DNA from: NAK19 sp034434515
Lineage (GTDB): Bacteria; Chloroflexota; Anaerolineae; Anaerolineales; UBA4823
Direction of reading: 5' to 3'
DNA length: 57,259 bases
NCBI GenBank assembly: GCA_034434515.1
Contig: DAOTZA010000016.1
Coordinates: forward strand, 1 to 57,259
In this document: positions 1 to 9,767 of the stretch, in pieces
Layout of the letters: the number at the start of each line of letters is the position of its first letter
Numbering within the stretch: position 1 is the first letter of the stretch
The notes under the pieces: generated by a model
The model's input: the letters and a program-made list of their open reading frames with translations, nothing else
Database searches by the model: none
Told to the model about the DNA's origin: nothing
Made by a program: the position numbers and the translations under genes

Positions 1-135
1 GCGAAATTCGCCTTTGCCAACCAAAGCACAATATTTCGTGATCGCCGCCGTTAGCGTCGTCTTCCCATGGTCGATGTGCCCCATCGTCCCTACGTTCATG
101 TGCGGCTTCGTCCGTTCGTACTTCTGCTTTGCCAT
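1..135 (-). CDS. tuf: Elongation factor Tu, N-terminal part (cut by window edge)
   Basis: The 45 codons visible encode the start of EF-Tu: MAKQKYERTKPHMNVG followed by the GTP-binding P-loop GHIDHGKTT. EF-Tu delivers aminoacyl-tRNA to the ribosome. The ATG at 135 is preceded by an AG-rich Shine-Dalgarno region, and the gene lies 35 bases after the fusA stop on the same strand, so it is the last visible member of the str operon. The rest of the gene is outside the window. Confidence 0.97.
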   Translation of the reverse strand, partial: MAKQKYERTKPHMNVGTMGHIDHGKTTLTAAITKYCALVGKGEFR

Positions 136-170
136 GCAACTCTCCTTTTTCCGGTAGTTAAGTCCTTAAG

Positions 171-2249
171 TTATCTCACATAATCTAAAATTGCCCGAGC
201 AACATTATCTGGCACCCGTGCATAATGATCAAATTCCATCGAAAAGACCCCTCGCCCTTGAGTCGCAGAGCGCAAATCGGTAGCATAGCCAAACATTTCT
301 GCTAACGGGACAAACGCCCTAACCGAGTGCGTATTGCCCGGGCGGGGTTCCATACCCAAGATTTCGCCTCGCCTGGCGTTGAGCTGACCGATGATCTCGC
401 CCAAAAATTCTTCCGGCATAATCACTTCCACTTTCATGATCGGCTCTTGCAAGATCGGCTCACCGCGTTGAACACCGTTCTTGAAAGCTAAAGAGGCAGC
501 CATTTTGAAAGCCATTTCGTTCGAGTCGACCTCATGGTAAGAGCCATCCACCAGCGTCACAACGATATCGGTCACCGGGTAACCTGCCAGAACGCCCGAT
601 TCGGCTGCTTCACGAACACCTTTCTCAACCGCCGGGATAAATTCCGCAGGGATCACACCACCTTTGATCTCGTTGAGAAAACGGATCCCGCTTCCCGGTT
701 CGGCTGGCTCAAGAGTTAAGACCACATGTCCGTACATGCCGCGACCGCCGGTTTGCTTGACGTACCGATATTCCGCACCCATCACCGGCACCGAGATCGA
801 CTCCCGGTAAGCGACCTGGGGTTTCCCAACTCGGGCTTGAACGCGGTATTCCCGTAACATGCGGTCAACCAGCACCTCCAGGTGCAATTCGCCCATCCCC
901 GAAATAATCGTCTGACCGGTTTCTTCGTCCGTGCGCACCCGAAACGTTGGGTCTTCCTCAGCCAGCTTCCGCAAAGCCTCTGCCATTTTGTCCTGATCGG
1001 CGGTGGTTTTCGGCTCAATGGCAACCGAGATCACCGGCTCCGGGAACGTAATTGTTTCCAGCAATATCGGATGCGAGGCATCACAAAGCGTGTCGCCGGT
1101 AAACGAATCGCGCAGCCCTAAAACAGCGCCAATATCTCCGGCGCACAGCTCGTCGATATCCTCACGCCGATCCGCATACATGCGCAACAATCGACCAATC
1201 CGCTCCCTTTTTTCTTTGACAGAATTATAGACGGTGCTAGCTTGAACTAACTTGCCGGAATAAACCCGCAGGTAAGCCAGTCTGCCCATGTAGGGGTCTG
1301 CTACGATTTTAAAGACCAGGGCACTCAGGGGTTCGTCATCTCGAGCATGACGCTCGATCACCTCCCCGGTGCGCGGATGGGTTCCCTTAACCGGCGGAAT
1401 ATCCAAAGGTGAGGGCAGATACTCCACAATCCCATCCAAAAGGGGCTGAACGCCCTTATTTCTTAAAGAACTTCCGCAAAAAACCGCAGTGGCTTTGCCG
1501 GAGATGACCGCCCGCCGCAATGCTGCTTTGAGGTCTTGAGGCGCAATTTCACTTCCTTCAAGATATTGAATGGTCAAATTATCGTCCAGCTCCGCGATTT
1601 GCTCGACCATTCGCTCGCGTTCTGCCCTTGCTCGTTCGACCAATTCCTCGGGAATTGGGATATGCAAGGGCTCCTTGCCAAGGTCATCCTCCCATACAAT
1701 CGCCACTTCATTGATCAGGTCAACCACCCCACGAAAGTTCGCTTCTTCTCCAATGGGGAGTTGCACCGCAATGGGATTTGCACCTAATCTGTGTCGGATC
1801 ATCTCGATGGATCGCTCATATGATGCTCCAACCCGATCCATCTTGTTGACGAAGCAAATCCGCGGCACCCCATACCGGTCTGCCTGACGCCACACGGTCT
1901 CGCTTTGTGGCTCTACACCCTGGACTGCATCAAAAATCACTACGCCTCCATCCAATACCCGCAAGGAACGTTGGACTTCGGCAGTGAAATCGATATGCCC
2001 TGGTGTATCAATAATGTTAATCTGCGTTCCGTTCCATTCAGCGGTAACCGCCGCAGAAACAATGGTGATGCCTCGCTCGCGCTCCTGCTCCATCCAATCG
2101 GTTACGGTTGTACCTTCATCAACCGAGCCGATGCGATGGGTTTTGCCAGTATAGAACAAGATCCGCTCGGTCGTGGTTGTTTTGCCGGCGTCGATATGGG
2201 CAATAATGCCAATGTTGCGGACTTGTTCTAACGGCAATCGGCGAGACAT
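171..2249 (-). CDS. fusA: Elongation factor G
   Basis: Translocation GTPase of 692 residues, a normal full length for bacterial EF-G. The G domain shows P-loop AHIDAGKTT (residues about 17-25), switch II DTPGHIDF (about 81-88) and NKMD (about 135-138); the later EF-G domains follow without interruption. It sits between rpsG (41 bases upstream) and tuf (35 bases downstream), the usual str-operon order. One copy is seen here; a second EF-G paralogue elsewhere cannot be excluded. Confidence 0.98.
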   Translation of the reverse strand: MSRRLPLEQVRNIGIIAHIDAGKTTTTERILFYTGKTHRIGSVDEGTTVTDWMEQERERGITIVSAAVTAEWNGTQINIIDTPGHIDFTAEVQRSLRVLDGGVVIFDAVQGVEPQSETVWRQADRYGVPRICFVNKMDRVGASYERSIEMIRHRLGANPIAVQLPIGEEANFRGVVDLINEVAIVWEDDLGKEPLHIPIPEELVERARAERERMVEQIAELDDNLTIQYLEGSEIAPQDLKAALRRAVISGKATAVFCGSSLRNKGVQPLLDGIVEYLPSPLDIPPVKGTHPRTGEVIERHARDDEPLSALVFKIVADPYMGRLAYLRVYSGKLVQASTVYNSVKEKRERIGRLLRMYADRREDIDELCAGDIGAVLGLRDSFTGDTLCDASHPILLETITFPEPVISVAIEPKTTADQDKMAEALRKLAEEDPTFRVRTDEETGQTIISGMGELHLEVLVDRMLREYRVQARVGKPQVAYRESISVPVMGAEYRYVKQTGGRGMYGHVVLTLEPAEPGSGIRFLNEIKGGVIPAEFIPAVEKGVREAAESGVLAGYPVTDIVVTLVDGSYHEVDSNEMAFKMAASLAFKNGVQRGEPILQEPIMKVEVIMPEEFLGEIIGQLNARRGEILGMEPRPGNTHSVRAFVPLAEMFGYATDLRSATQGRGVFSMEFDHYARVPDNVARAILDYVR

Positions 2250-2290
2250 AACCCAATCTCATCAATCAAAACTCACCCATCAATAATCCA

Positions 2291-2761
2291 TCAAACGCGA
2301 TAATGAGAAAAGGCGCGATTGGCTTCTGCCATCTTATGCGTCTCTTCGCGTTTGCGCACAGCCGAACCGGTATTATTGGCTGCGTCCATCAACTCCGCAG
2401 CCAATTTCTCCGAGAAGGTTTTGCCACTGCGAGCCTTTGCTGCAGTGATGATCCAACGCGTTGCCAGCGCAAATCGTCGATAAGGAGGCACTTCCATCGG
2501 CACCTGATAAGTCGCGCCACCAACCCGTCGTGGCTTCACTTCCATCACTGGCGCAACATTCTTGATCGCCGCTTCAAATACCTCCATCGGATCGCGCCTA
2601 GTTTTTTCCTGAATCAGATCCAAAGCATCATAGACCAAGCGGGTTGCCAGGCTTTTCTTGCCGCGTCGCATCACACGGTTGATGAACGACTGAACCTCCA
2701 CACTGTGATAACGCACATCCGGTGGAATTTCAAATCGTTCGGGTTTATTTCGTCGAGCCAT
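2291..2761 (-). CDS. rpsG: 30S ribosomal protein S7
   Basis: 156 residues, the standard S7 length, beginning MARRNKPERF. S7 nucleates assembly of the 30S head by binding the 3' major domain of 16S rRNA. Recognisable family stretches include FINRVMRRGKKSLA and the C-terminal KMAEANRAFSHYRV. It lies between rpsL and fusA on the same strand. In other bacteria S7 is the translational repressor of the str operon; no specific S7 target could be recognised in the rpsL-rpsG spacer. Confidence 0.98.
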   Translation of the reverse strand: MARRNKPERFEIPPDVRYHSVEVQSFINRVMRRGKKSLATRLVYDALDLIQEKTRRDPMEVFEAAIKNVAPVMEVKPRRVGGATYQVPMEVPPYRRFALATRWIITAAKARSGKTFSEKLAAELMDAANNTGSAVRKREETHKMAEANRAFSHYRV

Positions 2762-2821
2762 GCTATCTCTCCATCACCACAAATTAATCGTCTGCGCTTT
2801 TCATCCTCAGCCTAAGAGCGT

Positions 2822-3238
2822 TTATTTTGGCCGCTTCGAGCCATACTTTGAACGCCCTTGTTTGCGGTTATTGACGCCAGTGGTATCCAGCGTACCGCGC
2901 ACAATATGATAACGTACACCTGGCAAATCTTTCACACGCCCGCCACGAACCAAGACCACCGAGTGCTCCTGAAGGGTATGCCCTTCTCCGGGAATATAGG
3001 CTGTGACTTCAATACCATTGGTAAGACGCACGCGGGCGATCTTGCGTAAAGCCGAATTCGGCTTTTTCGGCGTCATCGTACGGACAACCGTACAAACCCC
3101 TCGTTTTTGCGGGGCGCCTTTCGCCTGGCGCTTGCGTTGTTGCTTCATCGAGTTCAACGTATAGAGCAAAGCCGGTGCTTTGCTTTTCTCTTTTTTCGAC
3201 TGGCGTCCTTTGCGCACAAGTTGATTAATTGTTGGCAC
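2822..3238 (-). CDS. rpsL: 30S ribosomal protein S12
   Basis: Decoding-centre ribosomal protein. The frame is open from an in-frame GTG at 3250, but I choose the GTG at 3238: it gives the canonical S12 start MPTINQLVRKGR and has a GGAGG ribosome-binding site five bases upstream, whereas the 3250 codon overlaps that site. This yields 138 residues. The conserved TPKKPNSALRK loop, where streptomycin-resistance changes occur, has the wild-type lysines. The gene directly follows rpoB; the expected rpoC is missing between them. Confidence 0.96.
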   Translation of the reverse strand: MPTINQLVRKGRQSKKEKSKAPALLYTLNSMKQQRKRQAKGAPQKRGVCTVVRTMTPKKPNSALRKIARVRLTNGIEVTAYIPGEGHTLQEHSVVLVRGGRVKDLPGVRYHIVRGTLDTTGVNNRKQGRSKYGSKRPK

Positions 3239-3276
3239 GTTTGCCTCCACGAATACAATCTAATAAATCTCTTCCA

Positions 3277-3370
3277 TCAAGGGAGGCCATCCAACGTACG
3301 ATGGCCTCGCCCTTGAAACCTCTTCGAAAGCCGCTTCAATTGTCTGGCAAATTTACCGTATTGAAACGGC
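3277..3370 (-). other. Two inverted repeats in the rpoB-rpsL spacer
   Basis: The 200-base spacer between rpoB and rpsL holds two hairpin-forming repeats. The first pairs 3277-3291 with 3300-3316 (15 pairs with a two-base bulge, eight-base loop). The second pairs 3330-3340 with 3360-3370 (11 positions with one wobble). Neither is followed by a clean U-run in the direction of transcription, so they look more like an attenuator, processing site or protein-binding leader than a simple terminator. Function is inferred only. Confidence 0.5.
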
Positions 3371-3438
3371 GAACGGGGATTTTACCATGCAGAGAAGAGA
3401 TCGTCAAGAATTTCGCAAAAAATTTCTCAAACTTTCTG

Positions 3439-6400
3439 CTAAAATCCCTCGCCAATATCGAGCAGTCCTGTCGGTGGTTTTATCGGTCGTGCCCGCTCCT
3501 CATCCTTTCCAAAGCGGATAATCTCACCGGTATCGGTAATCGCTTCAACCGACAATGCCAGGCTCTGCAGCTCCTTCACAAGCACCTTGAAGGAAGCCGG
3601 AATGCTTGGCTCTTCGATCGGCTCGCCTTTAACGATCGACTCGTAAGTTTTCACCCGGCCTTGAACATCATCGGATTTCACTGTGAGCATTTCTTGCAAG
3701 GTGTAGGCAGCACCATAAGCTTCCAAAGCCCAAACTTCCATTTCACCAAACCGCTGACCGCCAAATTGGGCTTTACCACCCAGGGGTTGTTGGGAAACCA
3801 GGCTATACGGACCGGTAGAACGGGCATGAACCTTATCCTCAACCAGGTGATGCAGTTTAAGCATGGTCATTACCCCAACGGTTACCGGCTGATCATACGC
3901 CTCACCGGTTTTACCATCCCGCAGGATTTGCTTGCCTAAAATCGGCATTGGTATGCCGCTTTGCAACATCTTGTTTTCCGCTTGCTCACGGATTTCCTCT
4001 GGCGTCCCAGCAGATACTTTTTCGCCGAGACTCTCCAACCACAATTGCAAACAAGTGGTTACTGCGTTTGAATCCAGGATTTTGCGCCGTTCATTTGAAA
4101 TCGCCGAGCGATCCTCGAAGAATAAAATATCCTCTGGGTTAAACCCTTTGTCCTTAAGATACTCAGCAAATACGGCTCTACGAGCATACAGGGTATCCGA
4201 AATGAGGCGATAGACATCATAACCTCGCTCTCCAAGCCATTGCTCCAGATAATATCGGCGCACTTCTTCATCATCTTCGATCATTGTCGGATCGTAATCC
4301 TGGCTCTTTAACCACTCCCAAGCCTTCTCGCCGGCTTCTTTCCACGCTTGATCGATGATCCACGCCCTGGCCAATTCAGCTTCGATTTCATCTTCTGAAG
4401 CGCCATCAAAGACAGGCGTAATGGCGCGGAAACCTAAACGATGCGCCGCCCAGCCAAGATGGGTCTCCAGCACTTGTCCGATGTTCATCCGCCCCGGCAC
4501 CCCCAGGGGGTTGAGGATAATATCCACCGGTTCCCCATTCTCTAAGAAAGGCATGTCCTCAACCGGAACCACCTTCGAAACCACACCTTTGTTCCCATGT
4601 CGCCCGGCCATTTTGTCACCGGCTGTGATCTTGCGCCGCTGAGCCACCGACACGCGCACCATCTTATCCACGCCGGCTGAGAGATCCGAGTTTTCTTCCC
4701 GCGTGAAGACCTTTACTTCGACAACCTTTCCTCGCTCACCATGGGGCATCCGCAACGAGGTATCCTTCACATCGCGTGATTTTTCCCCAAAGATTGCGCG
4801 CAGTAAACGTTCTTCGGGGGTTAGCTCTTTTTCCCCTTTGGGAGAAATCTTTCCCACCAGAATATCGTTCGGCCCGACTTCTGCCCCAACGCGGATAATG
4901 CCGTTCTCATCCAGGTCTTTGATCGCTTCTTCACCCACGTTGGGGATATCGCGGGTGATTTCCTCTGGGCCTAAGCGGGTATCCCGCGACTCTACCTCAT
5001 ATTTCTCAATGTGAATCGAAGTGAATTTATCTTCCTGAACCAATCGCTCTGAAATCAGGATCGCATCTTCGTAATTGCCGCCTTCCCAGGAGATAAAAGC
5101 AACCACCACATTTTGACCCAGCGCCAGTTCACCGTTTTGAGTAGAAGAAGAGTCGGCAATCACCTCACCAGCCCTTACGCGTTGCCCCTTGACCACTGCC
5201 GGCCTTTGGTCAATACAGGTGGATTGATTCGAGCGCTGGTATTTCCGCAAGGCATAGCGGCGAACCTGACCATCCGCTGAACGAATGTCGATATATCGGC
5301 CGGTAACCGAGACAACTTCACCATCCTCTTCAGCGATCACCACCTGTCCCGAGTCAACCGCCGCAGCTTTTTCCATGCCGGTTGACACGAGCGGCACCTC
5401 CGGCTGCAAAAGGGGAACAGCCTGAGCTTGCATATTGGAGCCCATTAACGCCCGGTTGGCGTCATCATGTTCCAGGAAAGGAATTAAAGAGGCGCTAATG
5501 CCAACAATCTGGTGTGGAGCTACATCCATGTAATCGATGCTGGTTGGCGAAGAAAAGATAAATGAGTTGTGGTAACGGGACGAGATGCGCGAACGGACAA
5601 ACTCGGCATTTTCGGTTAATGGGGCATTGGCTTGCGCAATCACATAGCGGTCTTCCACATCGGCAGAGAGGTACTCTACATCTTCGGTGACAAACGGGAC
5701 AATGGCGACCTCCTTAGCGATATTTGCCCTGCGAATTTTCTCTGCCAGTTCCTCGGTCACCCGTTCCCCACTTCTGGCGATCACTTCCCCCGTCTGGGGA
5801 TCGGTAATATCTTCGCGCAAAGCGCGACCAACAAAGCGGGGGTCTTGCGGCGAGATGACTCGCAAAACCTTGCGGTAGGGCGTCTCAATAAAACCATATT
5901 CATTCACCCGGGCAAAAGACGCCAGACGGCCAATCAAACCAATGTTCGGGCCTTCGGGGGTCTCAATTGGACAAATGCGTCCGTAGTGCGAGTGGTGAAC
6001 ATCACGGACATCAAAACCCGCCCGTTCGCGGCGCAACCCTCCAGGTCCAAGCGCTGAGAGAGTGCGCTTATGGCGCAACTCGGCCAGAGGATTGGTTTGA
6101 TCCATGAATTGCGAGAGTTGACTTGAGCCAAAGAACTCCCGCAAAGCCGCTACTACCGGTCGGATATTCACCAGGGTTACCGGTGAAACCTGATCCTGAT
6201 CGCGAATCGACATGCGTTCCTTGATCACCCGTTCCATGCGGCGCAAGCCGATGCGCAATTTATTTTGGATCAGCTCCCCCACTGTTTTCGCACGCCGATT
6301 CCCCAGATGGTCAATATCATCTGGGGCAACCATATTGTTATTGATCATGATCATCCGCTCAACCAACCGAACGATGTCCCATTTGGTCACGGTGCGGATT

Positions 6401-7356
6401 TGCATCGGAACGATATCGCGCAAGTCGAGTTTTTGATTGAGTTTGTAGCGACCAACTCGCTCAAGGTCGTAATGGCGTTGGTCAAAGAGTTGTTCCTCGA
6501 GAAATTCACGTGCGTTTTCTAATGTAGCCGGGTCGCCTGGCCTCATCCGCTTGAAAAACTCGAGCAAGGCCGCTTCTGCGATGGTCAAACCGTGCGAGAG
6601 ATCCCACTCAGGTTCCTGGGCGAAAGTCGAAGGGATATAAAGCCGATCCGGGTTATTATCTACATTTCCAAAGAGGGTAAGCAATTCCTCATCAGTACCT
6701 TTTTCAATCGGCGAAGGATAACCACTGTTTGCATCCTTCACAGCCGCTAAGGCACGCAAAAAGATCGTTACCGGCACCGTCCGTTTGCGATTAAAGCGCA
6801 AGGTAAGATAATCCGACTTACGCGTCTCAAACTCCATCCAAGCCCCGCGATCCGGTATTAACTTTGCCATCGCCAAACGGCGGCCGGTAGCGCGATCAGG
6901 GATTGCCTCGAAATAAACGCCTGGCGAGCGGATCAATTGTGAAACCACAACCCGTTCTGTGCCGTTAATGATGAAAGTACCCTTTTCGGTCATTTCCGGA
7001 AAGTCACCCAGAAAGATGTCCTGCTTGATTGGCTCGCGGACTTCTGGGCCTTCCAACAAGACGCTGACGTAGAGTGGACTTGCGTACGTCAAATCACGTT
7101 CAACACATTCTTCAATGGAATGCTTGGGTTCACCAAACCAGTACTTTAACCCCCACTCGGCAGAGATCTTATTTCGACTGGGAAAATGCAAGCGCATTCC
7201 CTTGTTATAAGACTCAATCGGAGAAATCTCGTTGAACAAATCCGCCAAACCCTCTTCCTTGAGTCGACGAAAGGAATCGAGTTGCACCTCGATTAACGTG
7301 GGCAATTTCAATTTGACATCAATTCGAGCGTAAGATTTGCTGGGCAAAACAGCCAT
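3439..7356 (-). CDS. rpoB: DNA-directed RNA polymerase subunit beta
   Basis: 1305 residues, full length for a bacterial beta subunit, starting MAVLPSKSYARIDV behind a CAGGAG ribosome-binding site. The rifampicin region (about residues 410-445) reads FGSSQLSQFMDQTNPLAEL then HKRTLSALGPGG, with the wild-type sensitive residues. The C-terminal beta motifs that contact beta-prime are present, ending in PIKPPTGLLDIGEGF, so the gene is not fused to or truncated before rpoC. No rpoC lies downstream: the next gene is rpsL. The beta-prime subunit must be encoded elsewhere in the genome. Confidence 0.99.
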   Translation of the reverse strand: MAVLPSKSYARIDVKLKLPTLIEVQLDSFRRLKEEGLADLFNEISPIESYNKGMRLHFPSRNKISAEWGLKYWFGEPKHSIEECVERDLTYASPLYVSVLLEGPEVREPIKQDIFLGDFPEMTEKGTFIINGTERVVVSQLIRSPGVYFEAIPDRATGRRLAMAKLIPDRGAWMEFETRKSDYLTLRFNRKRTVPVTIFLRALAAVKDANSGYPSPIEKGTDEELLTLFGNVDNNPDRLYIPSTFAQEPEWDLSHGLTIAEAALLEFFKRMRPGDPATLENAREFLEEQLFDQRHYDLERVGRYKLNQKLDLRDIVPMQIRTVTKWDIVRLVERMIMINNNMVAPDDIDHLGNRRAKTVGELIQNKLRIGLRRMERVIKERMSIRDQDQVSPVTLVNIRPVVAALREFFGSSQLSQFMDQTNPLAELRHKRTLSALGPGGLRRERAGFDVRDVHHSHYGRICPIETPEGPNIGLIGRLASFARVNEYGFIETPYRKVLRVISPQDPRFVGRALREDITDPQTGEVIARSGERVTEELAEKIRRANIAKEVAIVPFVTEDVEYLSADVEDRYVIAQANAPLTENAEFVRSRISSRYHNSFIFSSPTSIDYMDVAPHQIVGISASLIPFLEHDDANRALMGSNMQAQAVPLLQPEVPLVSTGMEKAAAVDSGQVVIAEEDGEVVSVTGRYIDIRSADGQVRRYALRKYQRSNQSTCIDQRPAVVKGQRVRAGEVIADSSSTQNGELALGQNVVVAFISWEGGNYEDAILISERLVQEDKFTSIHIEKYEVESRDTRLGPEEITRDIPNVGEEAIKDLDENGIIRVGAEVGPNDILVGKISPKGEKELTPEERLLRAIFGEKSRDVKDTSLRMPHGERGKVVEVKVFTREENSDLSAGVDKMVRVSVAQRRKITAGDKMAGRHGNKGVVSKVVPVEDMPFLENGEPVDIILNPLGVPGRMNIGQVLETHLGWAAHRLGFRAITPVFDGASEDEIEAELARAWIIDQAWKEAGEKAWEWLKSQDYDPTMIEDDEEVRRYYLEQWLGERGYDVYRLISDTLYARRAVFAEYLKDKGFNPEDILFFEDRSAISNERRKILDSNAVTTCLQLWLESLGEKVSAGTPEEIREQAENKMLQSGIPMPILGKQILRDGKTGEAYDQPVTVGVMTMLKLHHLVEDKVHARSTGPYSLVSQQPLGGKAQFGGQRFGEMEVWALEAYGAAYTLQEMLTVKSDDVQGRVKTYESIVKGEPIEEPSIPASFKVLVKELQSLALSVEAITDTGEIIRFGKDEERARPIKPPTGLLDIGEGF

Positions 7357-7505
7357 ACACTACTCCTGACAGCATCAACAATTCTCACTTAAACGATAAA
7401 AGCCCCGCTTCTGGCAGGTTATCTCTTTTTTGTAGAAGAGCCAAACCGTCTCTCGCCAGCCAAGGCGTACATGATACTCAATGCTCATTCAATAGACGAA
7501 CGTGT

Positions 7506-7534
7506 ATTATATAGAATTATTCAATTATAGTCAA
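7506..7534 (-). promoter_or_regulatory. Sigma-A-type promoter of the rpoB-str operon
   Basis: On the minus strand a TTGACT -35 (7534-7529) is followed after exactly 17 bases by a perfect TATAAT -10 (7511-7506). Transcription would start near 7499, leaving a leader of about 140 bases before the rpoB ATG at 7356. The rest of the 384-base gap up to 7740 is AT-rich and shows no open frame that I would call; the promoter of the divergent membrane-protein gene was not identified. Confidence 0.8.
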
Positions 7535-7740
7535 GGATGATTTTTGGTCAATTTTCAAAATTGTTTTCACCTACAACCTAAACTAAAGGTACTCAGCACG
7601 CTGCCCAAATAGCGTCGAGACCACTATATAGATCACAGCCTTAAGCCTTGAAAAACCTGGCACACGGTACGTCCGAATGTCTATGAAACGGTTAAAATTA
7701 GGTTCTCGATAACGAATTTTTTGGGACTACCCTCGATACG

Positions 7741-9297
7741 ATGACTTTACAACGGTCTTTGCGCTCAGTATGGACATTTCTAGTTTGGGCAACCTTGTTC
7801 AGTATCGCCTATACGCAGTCTCCCCTGTACTCCTCCAATCAAAACACCTATTTCCTGCATGGAGTTGCCTGTGCAGATGTCGGCTATTTGCGCCAGGATT
7901 GGTTGGCAAACACCCGTGACCCCACACCCCTTTTTTCGGCTCTCGTTTGTCTGACCCTGCGTTGGTTTCACCCTGCTTTGTTTTATGTTTATTACGCCAT
8001 CCTTCTCGGAATCTATTTCTCCACCCTGTATAACGTCGCCGGTCGTGAAATAGACTTGCAACCGCGTGCCCGACGTTTGGTTTTCTGGGCATTGTTCTTC
8101 TTGATTCATTCCGCCGCCTTTCGTTTTGTGCTCTCGCGCACCTTCGGAGCTGAATGGACGTATGCCCTCGAAGGTGGATTGGCAGATCAGCGTGTATTGG
8201 GAAGTGTTCTCCAACCAAGCTCCTTTGGTGTTTTGCTTTTGGCAGCCATCAATTTGGCATTACAGGAAAAAGTAACTCTTGCTCTTTGCATATTAGCTTT
8301 CGCCGCCTGGTTTCATCCCACCTATTTGCTGGCGGTCGTTTTGCTGTTCCTCGCCATTACCATAAGGAAGTTAGCAGAGGCATTCCAGGTCAAGACCAAA
8401 TCCGACGCGCGCCAGACAGCCCTGAGCTTCTTGCGCTTTACCTTATTCTTCATCCTTCTAATCTCACCAGTGGTGTTTTACAACCTGACCTTTATCGTCG
8501 GGGTCTCGCCACAGGTTCGAGAGCAGGCTCATAAGATTTTGTTCCAGATCCGCATTCCGCACCACGCCGACCCCGCTGTCTGGTTCAATGCCAGCTCAGT
8601 TTTTCAGATTTTCCTCACCCTCAGCGGGCTTTATCTGGCGCGCCAGAAAGGATTGCGCTGGTTGCTTGGCATTCCTCTGTTATTGGGTGCACTTTTGACT
8701 TTCATTGTGCTCCTCACCCACAACGCCAGCCTCGCACTGCTTTTCCCCTGGCGGGTTTCAGTAGTCTTGATCCCCCTTTCTGTCACCATCTTACTTAGCC
8801 GTCTGGCAGGTCTGATCCCTTCTGAAGCCGAGCGCCCCAAAAGCGAGGTTTTGATCTGGATATTGCCATCCTTTGCCACGGCGCTGATTGCCATAACGCT
8901 CCTGGTTGGCTGGGTACGGATCAGCTTAGACTTCCAGCGAAAACGTTCCCAACCCGAACGCACTCTGAGTGCTTTTGTTGCCAACCATAAGCAACCTGAA
9001 GATATCTATCTGATCCCTGTGAAACTGCAGGACTTCCGTCTGGCAAGCGGTGCACCGATTTATGTCGATTTCAAATCCACCCCCTATCACCCGCTAGAAG
9101 TGATAGAGTGGTATCGTCGTTATCAGCTTGCCAATGAATTCTATCGGTCTCCGTCTTGTGAGAAACTCGAACAAATCGGTCTGGAGGGGATCAATCACCT
9201 CGTGATCGCTACTGCTATCTCGCTCGATTGCCCAACGCTTGAAAGGATTTATGCTGATAACGCCTATCAATTATTCAGGATTCACTCCACCAAATGA
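7741..9297 (+). CDS. Polytopic membrane protein of unknown function
   Basis: 518 residues with about ten hydrophobic segments spread from residue 10 to about 400, then a soluble C-terminal part of about 110 residues (around RKRSQPERTLSAFVANHKQPE onward). The C-terminal soluble piece with IYLIPVKLQDFRLASGAPIY resembles the extracytoplasmic tail of DUF6798-like and glycosyltransferase-C-fold-like membrane proteins, but I see no catalytic motif and assign no function. It is divergent from rpoB and stands alone. The start is the first ATG of the frame; the ribosome-binding site is weak. Confidence 0.75.
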   Translation: MTLQRSLRSVWTFLVWATLFSIAYTQSPLYSSNQNTYFLHGVACADVGYLRQDWLANTRDPTPLFSALVCLTLRWFHPALFYVYYAILLGIYFSTLYNVAGREIDLQPRARRLVFWALFFLIHSAAFRFVLSRTFGAEWTYALEGGLADQRVLGSVLQPSSFGVLLLAAINLALQEKVTLALCILAFAAWFHPTYLLAVVLLFLAITIRKLAEAFQVKTKSDARQTALSFLRFTLFFILLISPVVFYNLTFIVGVSPQVREQAHKILFQIRIPHHADPAVWFNASSVFQIFLTLSGLYLARQKGLRWLLGIPLLLGALLTFIVLLTHNASLALLFPWRVSVVLIPLSVTILLSRLAGLIPSEAERPKSEVLIWILPSFATALIAITLLVGWVRISLDFQRKRSQPERTLSAFVANHKQPEDIYLIPVKLQDFRLASGAPIYVDFKSTPYHPLEVIEWYRRYQLANEFYRSPSCEKLEQIGLEGINHLVIATAISLDCPTLERIYADNAYQLFRIHSTK

Positions 9298-9476
9298 GAG
9301 CCTTACTCAGATTAGCCTCGAACCCTTGTTCTGCTCACCCCTTCCGTGCCAAACCAGCCCTTCTCAAATCGTGGTGGGGATTGACCGTTGAAATACCCTG
9401 AAGAGTTTGCCACAGGCGATCTTGGAGACAATATCGACCCTTCAGGACGCTCTCAGGTTGCAGTGCAAAAGATAAC

Positions 9477-9515
9477 AAAAAGCAGCAGGTCAGTGCACTT
9501 GGGTGACTTGCTGCT
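9477..9515 (-). terminator. Rho-independent terminator after tRNA-Ser(GCU)
   Basis: Read on the minus strand, a 12-base stem (9515-9504 with 9492-9481, one G-U pair) with an 11-base loop runs straight into five Us and further U-rich sequence (9481-9477 onward). It lies just past the 3' end of the tRNA-Ser genes on the same strand and should end their transcript. Confidence 0.8.
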
Positions 9516-9524
9516 GTTCACAGG

Positions 9525-9614
9525 CGGGGAGGACAGGATTCGAACCTGCGGCCGAGGTTCTCCCCCGGCAACCGCTTAGCAGGCGGCCCCAATCGACCAC
9601 TCTGGCACCTCCCC
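9525..9614 (-). tRNA. tRNA-Ser (anticodon GCU)
   Basis: Class II tRNA of 90 nucleotides. Acceptor arms GGGGAGG (from 9614) and CCTCCCC (9532-9526) pair fully; the discriminator is G. The anticodon loop CTGCTAA places GCT at 9580-9578. The long variable arm and the T loop GGTTCGAATCC are present. The genome does not encode CCA fully: the bases after the discriminator read CCT. It decodes AGC/AGU serine codons. Confidence 0.95.
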
Positions 9615-9682
9615 TACAAGATGAAAAAGTGCGCTTTTGCCCTTTTGCTCCAATTTCGATGGTTGTCAATCGGCGGTGCAGG

Positions 9683-9767
9683 CGGAGGGAGAGGGATTCG
9701 AACCCACGATGGATTGCTCCATACCTGTTTTCAAGACAGGCGCCTTAAACCGCTCGGCCATCCCTCC
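9683..9767 (-). tRNA. tRNA-Ser (anticodon UGA)
   Basis: Class II tRNA of 85 nucleotides. Acceptor GGAGGGA (from 9767) pairs with TCCCTCC (9690-9684), discriminator G. The anticodon stem CCTGT/ACAGG encloses loop CTTGAAA with TGA at 9733-9731. A long variable arm and the T loop GGTTCGAATCC follow. It lies 68 bases upstream of tRNA-Ser(GCU) on the same strand, probably in one transcript. Confidence 0.95.

Noticed and set aside
7357..7740. Possible small RNA or riboswitch in the rpoB leader
   Set aside because: Apart from the promoter, I saw no strong stem or known consensus.
9388..9748. Plus-strand open frames over the two tRNA-Ser genes
   Set aside because: They are antisense to clear class II tRNA genes and encode low-information sequence.
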